The notes below the pieces were generated by a model. The model was not told the DNA's origin, did no database searches, and saw only the letters and a list, made by a program, of their open reading frames with translations. A program made the translations under genes and the position numbers. A stretch of DNA of 64,000 nt. It comes from Yoonia maritima. GTDB taxonomy: Bacteria > Pseudomonadota > Alphaproteobacteria > Rhodobacterales > Rhodobacteraceae. Location: NCBI RefSeq assembly GCF_003003285.1, contig NZ_PVTP01000002.1, forward strand, positions 340,120 through 404,119. Reading direction: 5' to 3'. Shown here piece by piece: positions 29,804 to 37,691 of this stretch (positions within the stretch are counted from its first letter, which is position 1; every line of letters begins with the position of its first letter).

Positions 29804-30528
29804 TCGGATTGGCCAGTGGATGAAAAGTTGCTTCCAATCACCTGTGGAGTGACTTCGCGGATAAGCTTGCGTCGCATCGCGTCTTCGTAATCATCAAACC
29901 CTTGCGCTATTTCAACGAAAGCACCGGGGCCGCGAATGACCTGAGATTGATAAAAGAACAGCGGGCCTGACGTTGTATCATCCGTTGATGCGATCACAAG
30001 TCCATTGACGGTCACGCCGTCAAAGGGGAATGCGCTATAAGCTGCTGCGGGACCGAAGCCTTCGTTGTTGATCCCGTCGCCAGCGACATCAATTGTGCGA
30101 AATAGGCATTGAGGCATTTGCTGCAACTGTATCGCCGCGTGCCCCAAGGCATAGCCCATCGCCGTCGGAAAATCATCATGGTTGCGCTCGCTCGCTAGTA
30201 TTGTCTCTGCGGCGTTCAACAGGTCGTTCGGGGACCGAATTAAGGTCCATGGGGCAATTTCGTCTTGGTTGTAGCGACCGCTCCATTCGAACACGAACAA
30301 TGCAACCGGGTCGGGGTTGCTTAGAAACGCGATTTGCACATCCGGCGCAACTAACGCCGCTGCTAGCCCCGCGCGTTGTTGTTGATCTTCGGTCGCGTCA
30401 ACGGACGACGACACATCAATAGCAAGCACAAGCGCGAGGCGGCATGCCTCAGCCGGGTTTGCAAAGACGCAAAGCCCGGCGATGAGGGCGGATTTTACCA
30501 ATGGCCTATGTTTTCCATGCTTGCCCAT
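29800..30528 (-). CDS. DUF1194 protein (von Willebrand A-like), copy B
   Basis: The 242-aa protein has a signal peptide with a basic N-region (MGKHGKHRPLVKSALIAGLC), then a DUF1194 VWA-like domain: MIDAS motif LAIDVSSSVDATEDQQQRAG, TAMGYALGHAAIQL, and TIDVAGDGINNEG. It shares its layout with copy A downstream, including the closing RGPGAFVEIAQGFDDYEDA. The start codon lies 34 bases inside the end of gloA, so the three genes are read as one operon gloA-B-A. Confidence 0.88.
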   Translation of the reverse strand: MGKHGKHRPLVKSALIAGLCVFANPAEACRLALVLAIDVSSSVDATEDQQQRAGLAAALVAPDVQIAFLSNPDPVALFVFEWSGRYNQDEIAPWTLIRSPNDLLNAAETILASERNHDDFPTAMGYALGHAAIQLQQMPQCLFRTIDVAGDGINNEGFGPAAAYSAFPFDGVTVNGLVIASTDDTTSGPLFFYQSQVIRGPGAFVEIAQGFDDYEDAMRRKLIREVTPQVIGSNFSSTGQSE

Positions 30529-30923
30529 GGTTCCGCTGCTGGCAGGCTGTCACCCGCCTGTAGCAGTTCGATCGAGATATTATCAGGCGAGCGCACAAAC
30601 GCCATATGCCCATCACGCGGCGGGCGGTTGATTGTCACGCCGTTGTCCATGAGCACCTGACAGGTTTCGTAGATATTATCGACAGCATATGCGAGGTGGC
30701 CAAAGTGACGACCATCTGATGGTAGGCCATCATCACCGTCCCAGTTGTAGGTCAATTCTACGGGGCATTCCTCTTGTCCTTCGGCGGCCATGAAGATGAG
30801 TGAGAAGCGGCCAGCCTCACTATCGTGGCGGCGTGTTTCTTTTAGTCCAAGCAGTTCGAAAAACGCGATCGTCTTATCGAGATCTTTCACGCGCACCATT
30901 GTATGTAGATATCTTGGGGCCAT
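30495..30923 (-). CDS. gloA: Lactoylglutathione lyase (glyoxalase I)
   Basis: The 142-aa VOC-fold enzyme converts the methylglyoxal-glutathione adduct to S-lactoylglutathione. Metal ligands lie in LHTMVRVKDLDKTI (His near 7), VELTYNWDGDDG (Glu), FGHLAYAVDNIY (His) and NISIELLQ (Glu). This is the standard GloA set of two His and two Glu. The start is the ATG at 30923; an in-frame extension to 30950 is less likely. It is upstream of two DUF1194 genes and overlaps the first. Confidence 0.93.
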   Translation of the reverse strand: MAPRYLHTMVRVKDLDKTIAFFELLGLKETRRHDSEAGRFSLIFMAAEGQEECPVELTYNWDGDDGLPSDGRHFGHLAYAVDNIYETCQVLMDNGVTINRPPRDGHMAFVRSPDNISIELLQAGDSLPAAEPWASMENIGHW

Positions 30924-31053
30924 GGTTCGGTTCCTTTGTGATGGCTTCACATCAGAACCTAGTGCGTGGATCGCGGTGGGAAAATACTGAATTTCAAATC
31001 ACATGGATTATCTACCAAGGCCGTCGTGGACGGATATCGCTTTTCAGTGAAAT

Positions 31054-31183
31054 ACCATGGCAGTCCCTAGGGGAATTGAACCCCTCTTTCCAGGTTGAAA
31101 ACCTGGCGTCCTAACCGATAGACGAAGGGACCGCACTTGGTGTGGGGCTTTTAGAAAAACCTAACGAAGGGCGCAAGTCCTAT
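31054..31183. repeat. Tandem direct repeat carrying tRNA-Glu, unit 1
   Basis: This unit of about 130 bases contains tRNA-Glu and about 50 bases of its 5' flank (minus strand), ending with GAAGGGCGCAAGTCCTAT on the plus strand. It recurs at 31262-31393 with a 2-base insertion and two or three substitutions outside the tRNA. The sequences between the units differ. Confidence 0.85.
31058..31132 (-). tRNA. tRNA-Glu (TTC), copy 1
   Basis: The minus strand folds into a 75-base cloverleaf including an encoded CCA. The anticodon stem CCAGG/CCTGG encloses TTTTCAA, giving anticodon TTC. The T arm GGGGTTCAATTCCCC and acceptor stem GGTCCCT/AGGGACT are intact. It is identical in sequence to copy 2, 208 bases away. 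Confidence 0.96.
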
Positions 31184-31261
31184 AGTGAAGGAAATGTCGT
31201 AGGAATTCATAAAAAATCAGACCCATGCGATTTTCGCATATATTCTGTTTCGTTGGGAAAC

Positions 31262-31393
31262 ACCATGGCAGTCCCTAGGGGAATTGAACCCCTCTTTCCA
31301 GGTTGAAAACCTGGCGTCCTAACCGATAGACGAAGGGACCGCACTTGGTGTGTGGCGCTTTTAGAAAAACCGACCGAAGGGCGCAAGTCCTAT
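31262..31393. repeat. Tandem direct repeat carrying tRNA-Glu, unit 2
   Basis: Second unit of the tRNA-Glu duplication. The tRNA part is unchanged, and the upstream flank (minus strand) retains GCTTTTAGAAAAACC and GAAGGGCGCAAGTCC. This suggests the promoter region was duplicated together with the tRNA. Confidence 0.85.
31266..31340 (-). tRNA. tRNA-Glu (TTC), copy 2
   Basis: A 75-base tRNA with encoded CCA and anticodon TTC, identical to the copy at 31058-31132. It is the upstream copy on the minus strand. Both could come from one transcript or from duplicated promoters. Confidence 0.96.
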
Positions 31394-31427
31394 TTTTAAT
31401 TATTTTAGGATTTTACGCAGAAACCTC

Positions 31428-33188
31428 TCAATAAGAAGGTGCAGCGTCTTCAAGGCGCAGCTGAACGGATTGGCGCCCGCGCCAAGTGTTTACCTCTAGG
31501 CGGCCTGCTAAGTGGAAGCGGGCACCGTTGTGTCCCATCAGCATAAGGCCAAGCGGCCCATCCATGCCACCAAAGCAAATAGAATCGATCCGCGCACCTA
31601 AACCATCACCAAAAGTGACTTTGAGGTGGTTAGCACCAACTTGTTTCGCGAAAAGAATCTGAACATCGGGAAAAGCAAAGCGCGGGGCAGGGGCGCCGGC
31701 GCCGAATGGCCCTGCTTTTTCAATGTGTTCGACCAATTCCACGGTCGCAGCACCCGGCATCAGGATGCCATCCAATCGCAGATCAGCAGGACCGATGTCG
31801 GCTGCGCCTTGTTTGGCTAATAGTTCGCCTAATCGTTCCATTGCAGATTCAAGCTGATCGCGCGCAACGGTTAGGCCTGCGGCCATTTTATGCCCGCCGC
31901 CTTTTGTAAGCAGTCCCTCAGATGCGGTGCGTTGAATCGCTGCGCCTAAATCGATTCCCGATACAGAGCGACCAGATCCTTTTCCTTCGTCACCGTCCAA
32001 CCCGATCACGATCGCGGGGCGATTGGTTGCTTCTTTCAGGCGCGATGCGACAATCCCAACCACACCCGGATGCCAACCTTCGCCCGCGGCCCAAACTAAC
32101 GGACCGTCAAGGCCGCGTTCGGTGGCTTGTTCAATCGCAAGATCACGCACTTGCGCTTCTACTTCACGGCGTTCTGTGTTCAGTTGATCAAGCTTCGCGG
32201 CCATGGCTTCGGCTTCGTGGCGGTTGTCACAGGCCAGTAGACGCGCGCCAAGATCGGCCTGCCCGATACGACCGCCAGCATTCACGCGCGGCCCCAACAA
32301 AAAGCCAAGGTGATAGCTCGTCGGTGCTTGGTCTAGTCCAGCCACATCGGCAAGTGCAGTAAGCCCAATACGTTGCCGGCGACCCATCACGGTTAGGCCC
32401 TGACGAACAAATGCGCGGTTTACCCCAATCAAGGGCGCAACGTCTGCAACAGTTGCCAAGGCAACCAAATCTAACATCGACATAAGGTCGGGGCCTTTTG
32501 TGCCTACGTCGCGTAGCTGCCGGTTTGCTTCGACCAGCATCAAAAAAACCACGGCCGCCGCGCAAAGGTGCCCTAAATCACCGCTTTCGTCTTGCCGATT
32601 TGGGTTCACGATCGCGACGGCATCGGGCAGTGTTTCCCCACCAAGGTGGTGATCCAATACAATCACGTCAGCGCCCTTCGCCGCAGCGATCGGCCCATGA
32701 GAAAGCGTTCCACAATCGACACAAACGATCAGGCTGTGGTTGGCGGCAAGCATCGCCATAGCTTCATCATTTGGGCCGTAACCCTCGTCAATGCGGTCAG
32801 GGATATATAGCGTGGTCTCTAACCCCATATCGCGTAGCCAATTGATTAAAAGGGCGGCTGATGTGCCACCGTCGACATCGTAATCAGCGAAAATGGCGAT
32901 GCGTTCACGGGCACTTACGGCTGTTAGAAAACGTGCCGCTGCTTTTTCCATGTCGCGCATATCACGCGGATCGGGCAGAAGGTCGCGCAATGTTGGTGAA
33001 AGGAATGCTTCGGTGCCATCCTCGGCCACGCCACGCCGGACAAGCGTGCGGCAAATCGGTGCGGGCAAGCCGGTTGTTTGTGCCATCGCTTCGGACAGGC
33101 GGTCTTCTTCGATGCTTGGGCCAACCCAGCGCCGGCCTGTCGCAGATTCGGTTACATTAAGGAACGCTTTATGTTGTGTCTGTGTCAT
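31428..33188 (-). CDS. recJ: Single-stranded-DNA-specific exonuclease RecJ
   Basis: RecJ degrades single-stranded DNA 5' to 3' in recombination and mismatch repair. The 586-aa protein has the DHH phosphoesterase motifs: IFADYDVDGGTSAALLINWL near residue 97, LIVCVDCGTLSHGP near 152, VIVLDHHLGG near 175, then a DHHA1 domain with GRIGQADLGARLL and KGSGRSVSGIDLGAAI and the GGGHKMAAGLTV motif. The C-terminal OB fold is present. The ATG is at 33188, and the gene lies alone between tRNA-Glu and glpX. Confidence 0.95.
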   Translation of the reverse strand: MTQTQHKAFLNVTESATGRRWVGPSIEEDRLSEAMAQTTGLPAPICRTLVRRGVAEDGTEAFLSPTLRDLLPDPRDMRDMEKAAARFLTAVSARERIAIFADYDVDGGTSAALLINWLRDMGLETTLYIPDRIDEGYGPNDEAMAMLAANHSLIVCVDCGTLSHGPIAAAKGADVIVLDHHLGGETLPDAVAIVNPNRQDESGDLGHLCAAAVVFLMLVEANRQLRDVGTKGPDLMSMLDLVALATVADVAPLIGVNRAFVRQGLTVMGRRQRIGLTALADVAGLDQAPTSYHLGFLLGPRVNAGGRIGQADLGARLLACDNRHEAEAMAAKLDQLNTERREVEAQVRDLAIEQATERGLDGPLVWAAGEGWHPGVVGIVASRLKEATNRPAIVIGLDGDEGKGSGRSVSGIDLGAAIQRTASEGLLTKGGGHKMAAGLTVARDQLESAMERLGELLAKQGAADIGPADLRLDGILMPGAATVELVEHIEKAGPFGAGAPAPRFAFPDVQILFAKQVGANHLKVTFGDGLGARIDSICFGGMDGPLGLMLMGHNGARFHLAGRLEVNTWRGRQSVQLRLEDAAPSY

Positions 33189-33271
33189 AGTTCAGCACAA
33201 TAGAGAAAGGGCGCAGCTGGTGCCACGCCCTATTCCTCGCTTTGTATGAAATACTCTCGCCGAAGGCGCGG

Positions 33272-34237
33272 TTAAGAAACTGGGTTGCGGTAAATCATGC
33301 GACGCACTGACCCAGTTTTAGAGCGCATCAAAATTGTTTCGGCCGTGACATAGCCAACTTCGCGTTTGATTCCGCTTACAAGCGATCCGTCTGTGACGCC
33401 GGTCGCCGCAAATATGACATCGCCAGTAACCAGATCATCGCGGGTATATACGCGGTTGAAATCTGTGATGCCTGCTTTGGTCGCGCGGCCGCGTTCGTCG
33501 TCATTGCGGAACAATAGGCGACCCAGAATTTGTCCGCCCATGCATTTCAGCGCAGCCGCTGCTAGAACACCTTCGGGTGCGCCGCCTGATCCCATATACA
33601 TATCAATTCCGGTAATTGCGGGCTCTGCGCAGTGCATTACGCCAGCGACGTCACCATCTGTGATCAGCCGGATAGCCGCACCCGTTTCACGCAATTCTGC
33701 AATCATGTCTTCGTGGCGAGGACGTTCAAGCACGCAAACTGTGATGTCGCGCGCTGTACAACCTTTGGCCGCGGCCAATGCTGCGACACGTTCTGTGGGG
33801 GACATTTCGAGCGTGACAACACCTTCGGCGTATCCCGGCCCAATCGCAAGTTTATCCATGTAAACGTCGGGTGCGTGCAGCATTGATCCGCGCGGTCCCA
33901 TCGCGATGACCGCCAGCGCGTTTGGCATGTCTTTGGCCGTTAATGTCGTGCCTTCAAGTGGATCAAGCGCAATGTCGACACCGGGTCCGTTGCCAGAACC
34001 AACCTCTTCACCGATGAAAAGCATCGGTGCCTCGTCGCGTTCGCCTTCGCCGATCACGACGACACCTGCAATGTCTAGTTTGTTCAACTGGGTGCGCATT
34101 GCGTCAACAGCGGCTTGGTCGGCGGCTTTTTCGTCGCCCCGCCCGATCAGCGGGGTGCAGGCGATGGCCGCAGCCTCGGAAACACGGGCAAGTCCAAGTG
34201 AAAGTGAGCGGTCGTTAAAGTCGGCAGCTTTGGTCAC
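33272..34237 (-). CDS. glpX: Class II fructose-1,6-bisphosphatase
   Basis: GlpX hydrolyses fructose-1,6-bisphosphate in gluconeogenesis (and possibly sedoheptulose bisphosphate). The 321-aa protein has GEGERDEAPMLFIGEE near residue 60, GPGVDIALDPLEGTTLTA near 85 (metal-binding Asp and Glu), and GSGGAPEGVLAAAALK near 190. The start is a GTG at 34237, chosen because the family begins MTKAADFNDR. The frame is open to an ATG at 34294. The hom gene lies upstream on the same strand, 136 bases away. Confidence 0.94.
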   Translation of the reverse strand: MTKAADFNDRSLSLGLARVSEAAAIACTPLIGRGDEKAADQAAVDAMRTQLNKLDIAGVVVIGEGERDEAPMLFIGEEVGSGNGPGVDIALDPLEGTTLTAKDMPNALAVIAMGPRGSMLHAPDVYMDKLAIGPGYAEGVVTLEMSPTERVAALAAAKGCTARDITVCVLERPRHEDMIAELRETGAAIRLITDGDVAGVMHCAEPAITGIDMYMGSGGAPEGVLAAAALKCMGGQILGRLLFRNDDERGRATKAGITDFNRVYTRDDLVTGDVIFAATGVTDGSLVSGIKREVGYVTAETILMRSKTGSVRRMIYRNPVS

Positions 34238-34373
34238 GGTGGGAGGTCCTTTTATGGTTAGTTCCCCTAAAGCGTGTCCGTTCGCATGCTGCAATACTGT
34301 TTGCGCTAACCCATTCGCATCAGAATTGCGTAATAATCCTGATGCTGAAATTTAGGCAATTTGTCGCGTATTA

Positions 34374-35660
34374 TCAGACTTCTTCGATGCGAATTGCGAC
34401 GGGCGCGCCAGAGACGACCCCGGTGTTCGTGAAGTCAGCCAAGGCATCTTCGAGCGCTGTGCGCGTTGTTTTATGCGTGACGATCAACACTGGCGCAGCA
34501 GTATCATGGTGGCCATATTGGCGCATACGATCAATTGAAATGCCTGCTTCACCCAGGGCATGGGCGACCTTTGCTAAGGCGCCCGGCTTATCAAGTAACT
34601 GAAGGCGTAGGTAATACGGTGCAGGCACCGCTGCGCGTGCGGCGCGTGCTTGACGTAAGGTGTTTGCGGGCTGGCCAAACGTTGAAATCCGCAAGCCACG
34701 CGCGATATCCATGACATCGCCCATCACGGCGCTTGCGGTTGGTCCTTCGCCAGCGCCAGCGCCACGCAGAACAATCTGTCCAACAGCATCACCTTCGAGA
34801 ACGACCATGTTGGTGCCGCCTTCAAGTTGCCCAAGCGGCGAAGTATCAGGAACAAGACAAGGGGACATGCGCTGTTCAAGCCCACGACCGGTCATCTGCG
34901 CGACCCCTAACAGTTTGATTTTGTATCCCATGTCTGCGGCTTGATGGATATCGTCGATGGTAATCGCGCCGATACCTTCAAGTTCCACCGCATCAAAATC
35001 AACCTGTGTGCCAAATGCGATGGACGCAAGCAGCGCCAACTTATGACCTGCATCGATACCGCCAACGTCTAGTTCTGGATCGGCCTCTAGGTAACCAAGG
35101 CTGTTAGCTTCTTCGAATACGTCTTCATAGCTTAGGCCAGCGTTTTCCATCCGTGTGAGGATGTAGTTGCAGCTTCCGTTCATCACACCCATGACGCGTG
35201 TAATTTCGTTCCCTGCCAACCCTTCGGTTAGGGATTTCACCACAGGAATCCCTCCTGCAACAGCGGCTTCAAACCGGATCACGCGATCAGCAGCTTCTGC
35301 GGACTCAGCCAAAGCTTGCCCATGAATCGCAAGCAGTGCTTTGTTTGCGGTTACGATATCCTTGCCGGCGATAATCGCAGCGGCGGTTGCGTCCTTGGCC
35401 GGGCCTTCATGGCCGCCCATGACTTCGACAAACACATCGATGTCGTCGCGTTTCGCAAGATTGATTGGGTCATCTTCCCATGCGTAAGCTGACAGATCAA
35501 CGTTGCGGTTTTTGAACTTTGATCGTGCCGATACAGCGCTAATGACGATTGGACGTCCGGCACGCTTTTCCAGTAAATCAGCGTGTTGTTGGACAATTTT
35601 TACGATGCCAACACCTACGGTGCCAAGACCCGCGATTCCAAGGCGTAGTGGTGTCATCAT
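34374..35660 (-). CDS. hom: Homoserine dehydrogenase
   Basis: Hom reduces aspartate semialdehyde to homoserine on the path to threonine and methionine. The 428-aa protein has an N-terminal NAD(P) motif (LGIAGLGTVGVGIVK), the family signature around residue 190-215 (GYLEADPELDVGGIDAGHKL, with catalytic Asp and Lys), and a C-terminal ACT domain (LRLQLLDKPGALAKVAHALG) expected to bind an allosteric amino acid. The start is MMTPLRLG (35660). MDPDMM at 35672 is an alternative. It is likely transcribed with glpX. Confidence 0.95.
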   Translation of the reverse strand: MMTPLRLGIAGLGTVGVGIVKIVQQHADLLEKRAGRPIVISAVSARSKFKNRNVDLSAYAWEDDPINLAKRDDIDVFVEVMGGHEGPAKDATAAAIIAGKDIVTANKALLAIHGQALAESAEAADRVIRFEAAVAGGIPVVKSLTEGLAGNEITRVMGVMNGSCNYILTRMENAGLSYEDVFEEANSLGYLEADPELDVGGIDAGHKLALLASIAFGTQVDFDAVELEGIGAITIDDIHQAADMGYKIKLLGVAQMTGRGLEQRMSPCLVPDTSPLGQLEGGTNMVVLEGDAVGQIVLRGAGAGEGPTASAVMGDVMDIARGLRISTFGQPANTLRQARAARAAVPAPYYLRLQLLDKPGALAKVAHALGEAGISIDRMRQYGHHDTAAPVLIVTHKTTRTALEDALADFTNTGVVSGAPVAIRIEEV

Positions 35661-35715
35661 GTCTGGGTCCATTCGTGGTTCGTTTTATCAACGCCCTACT
35701 AGCGAATAGGGCGGG

Positions 35716-35946
35716 CTACTGCAACGCAGCGATATTGATCCGACGCAGACGTTCTGCGCGGGCTTGCAAGGCAGCCACGCGAGTGGCCATCTGTACGTCA
35801 TTTGGGACGTTGTTTGAGGTGATATCTGGAAGCGATGACACCGTAGGGTAGGGAGCATCGCGTGCTGTGTCACTGATACTGCCGTCAAGTGCTGGAAACT
35901 CGGTGCAGGCCGCGAGGGCAAATATGAAGAATGGCATAAGTCGCAT
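35716..35946 (-). CDS. Small predicted lipoprotein, unknown
   Basis: The 76-aa protein starts MRLMPFFIFALAACTEFP, with a lipobox at Cys14, so it is likely processed by Lgt and anchored. The mature part ends in a helical segment (MATRVAALQARAERLRRINI) that could form a coiled coil. No family is recognised. It lies 55 bases upstream of hom on the same strand. The open frame extends to 35967, but the lipobox favours the later start. Confidence 0.65.
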   Translation of the reverse strand: MRLMPFFIFALAACTEFPALDGSISDTARDAPYPTVSSLPDITSNNVPNDVQMATRVAALQARAERLRRINIAALQ

Positions 35947-36050
35947 TTGGCGTACTTTATGCAGCACTTACTAAAAAGCGCAAGCTAGCCTAAGTCTAGG
36001 CATTCGTGCAAACGTGGGGTAGGTCGGTAAAAACGCAAATGAGGTGCGAC

Positions 36051-36530
36051 ATGTTCCAATCCGACGAAAACGGTGTTTACGCCATAGTTCAGGCGTCAGC
36101 GCTACGCCGCACCTTTGCTTTTGGGGTGCTTTTCGCGCTGGGTACGATGGTGATCTATACCGCGTTGGTGCAGCCACCTGCGACGGTTTGGTTAGTCTTT
36201 ATGCTTGGGTTCGGCGCAGGGGCGTTGTGGCTTGCCGAAAAAATGCGGCGGGCGACGCTAAGCGTGATTGAGCTTACAGATACTGAAATTCGCGATTCAA
36301 ATGGCCTTGTGCTTGCACGTATGGACGAAATTATCGCAGTAGATCGCGGCGCATTTGCGTTCAAACCATCGAATGGCTTCACGTTGAAGCTAAAAGCCAA
36401 AAAGCCCCGGGCTTGGGCACCGGGGCTTTGGTGGCGCTTTGGGCGCCGGGTTGGTGTCGGTGGCGTGACCTCAGCAGGTCAGGCCAAATTCATGGCAGAG
36501 CAAATAGCGCTGCGGATTGCTGACCACTAG
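36051..36530 (+). CDS. Conserved membrane protein of unknown function
   Basis: The protein is about 159 aa from the ATG at 36051, preceded by GAGGTG. It has two hydrophobic helices (FAFGVLFALGTMVIYTALV and VWLVFMLGFGAGALWLA, residues about 20-65) with a short turn, then a soluble domain of beta strands (LSVIELTDTEIRDSNG, then DEIIAVDRGAFAFKPSNGFT). The layout resembles small membrane proteins with a PH-like domain, but I cannot name it. Its stop shares CTAG with the convergent TadE-like gene. Confidence 0.7.
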   Translation: MFQSDENGVYAIVQASALRRTFAFGVLFALGTMVIYTALVQPPATVWLVFMLGFGAGALWLAEKMRRATLSVIELTDTEIRDSNGLVLARMDEIIAVDRGAFAFKPSNGFTLKLKAKKPRAWAPGLWWRFGRRVGVGGVTSAGQAKFMAEQIALRIADH

Positions 36531-37147
36531 TCGTCGTCTACGGGTGCACAGGATCTAAGGCCTACGCTATTGACATAGCATAATTCGCCTTCAAACCGGG
36601 AGCGGATGGGGGTGAAGTGGGAAAACTCAATTCCCTCTAACTTGGTTGGAATAAACGGGCCGATTCCAATCGAAAATGGAGCAGTGTACGAAATGTGCGT
36701 TTCAACCAGAAACGACTTATCGTTATTGGACATGATTGGTATACGGTGTGAAACTGCATCCAGTGACGCTTGAGTGTGGGGAACGTATTCGTCTCCACGT
36801 TCCTGTGACCACACTAGAACGTATTCATCATCCGATGATGTATCTGGGTTCCCAGCATCGAAGTAATAGCTTGTGATCCGTAAACTGGGGGCACCGCCGC
36901 CATCTGATAGCTGTTCGAGTAGCGAATGGGCACCCGTTATGTAGTCATCGTTGACTTCGGCTTCTCGGCTAAACATGTCTGAAACGGTTAAATTTGCACG
37001 GGTGCTTAGGGACTCGGCTTTGAAAGCATCGAAATAAACGTGCGTTGATAGTAATGCCCAAACTAGTATCGGTATCGACAAGACGAGTTCTACCGATGCT
37101 ATACCGTCTTCGTCGCGTCTGAGGTCATTGAGTAATTTAATCATCAC
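36527..37147 (-). CDS. TadE-like pseudopilin/pilus assembly protein
   Basis: The 206-aa protein has the TadE/TadF pattern: a charged N-terminus (MIKLLNDLRRDEDGIASVEL) followed by a hydrophobic helix (LSIPILVWALLSTHVYFDAF) and a periplasmic domain. TadE-like minor pseudopilins are processed by prepilin peptidase and assembled by the Tad machine. The Glu after the Gly-Ile-Ala site matches the pseudopilin rule. It overlaps the upstream TadE-like gene by 11 bases. The last residues include a Cys-rich end (GLRSCAPVDDD). Confidence 0.82.
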   Translation of the reverse strand: MMIKLLNDLRRDEDGIASVELVLSIPILVWALLSTHVYFDAFKAESLSTRANLTVSDMFSREAEVNDDYITGAHSLLEQLSDGGGAPSLRITSYYFDAGNPDTSSDDEYVLVWSQERGDEYVPHTQASLDAVSHRIPIMSNNDKSFLVETHISYTAPFSIGIGPFIPTKLEGIEFSHFTPIRSRFEGELCYVNSVGLRSCAPVDDD

Positions 37148-37691
37148 GTGGCTCTACAACATAAGATGATGTCGCAACGAGAGCGTATGAATTGCCAGAT
37201 GCAGCACTCCCATTTTCGACAATTGCTTTTCCTATTCCTGATGTCGGAAAAAAGACGTTCACCCGTGCACAAGCGCGCACAACGACCAATTGGTTCCCGT
37301 CGCCATGCGTGAAATCTGTTGCTGGCCGGTTACTCACGCTCCGATCAATGCAGTTCACGTCGTTGGGGAGCGGGGTCCAGCTTTCCGGATCCTTCACATA
37401 CATCGCTATTTGCAGTTGGTTCTCGCAATCAGGTATCAGTCTTGCAGCATTGCAAATGTTTTTACGGAGCGTCGGCGCATCTGGGTCCATCAATGTACCA
37501 ATGCGGATGTCACGTATCGTTACGTCCAGGCCGCGTTCAAGCATCACATCACGAATTGCAATGATCCCTGATTCAATCGTCATCATAAAGAAGCCGAAGA
37601 ATATTGGGAAGATTATAACAAATTCAACTGTTACAACCCCACTTTCGTCGCTTACTAAACGTTTGAAAAGTGATGTAAGACTAGATGACAT
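37137..37691 (-). CDS. TadE-like pilus assembly protein
   Basis: The 184-aa protein begins MSSSLTSLFKRLVSDESGVV, then TVEFVIIFPIFFGFFMMTIE, the charged leader and hydrophobic helix of TadE-family pseudopilins. The rest is an extracytoplasmic domain with five or so cysteines (CNAARLIPDCENQLQ, ACARVNVFF). Its ATG overlaps the tadG stop (TAATG), so it is translated together with that gene. It is the middle gene of the three-gene minus-strand Tad cluster. Confidence 0.84.
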   Translation of the reverse strand: MSSSLTSLFKRLVSDESGVVTVEFVIIFPIFFGFFMMTIESGIIAIRDVMLERGLDVTIRDIRIGTLMDPDAPTLRKNICNAARLIPDCENQLQIAMYVKDPESWTPLPNDVNCIDRSVSNRPATDFTHGDGNQLVVVRACARVNVFFPTSGIGKAIVENGSAASGNSYALVATSSYVVEPRDD

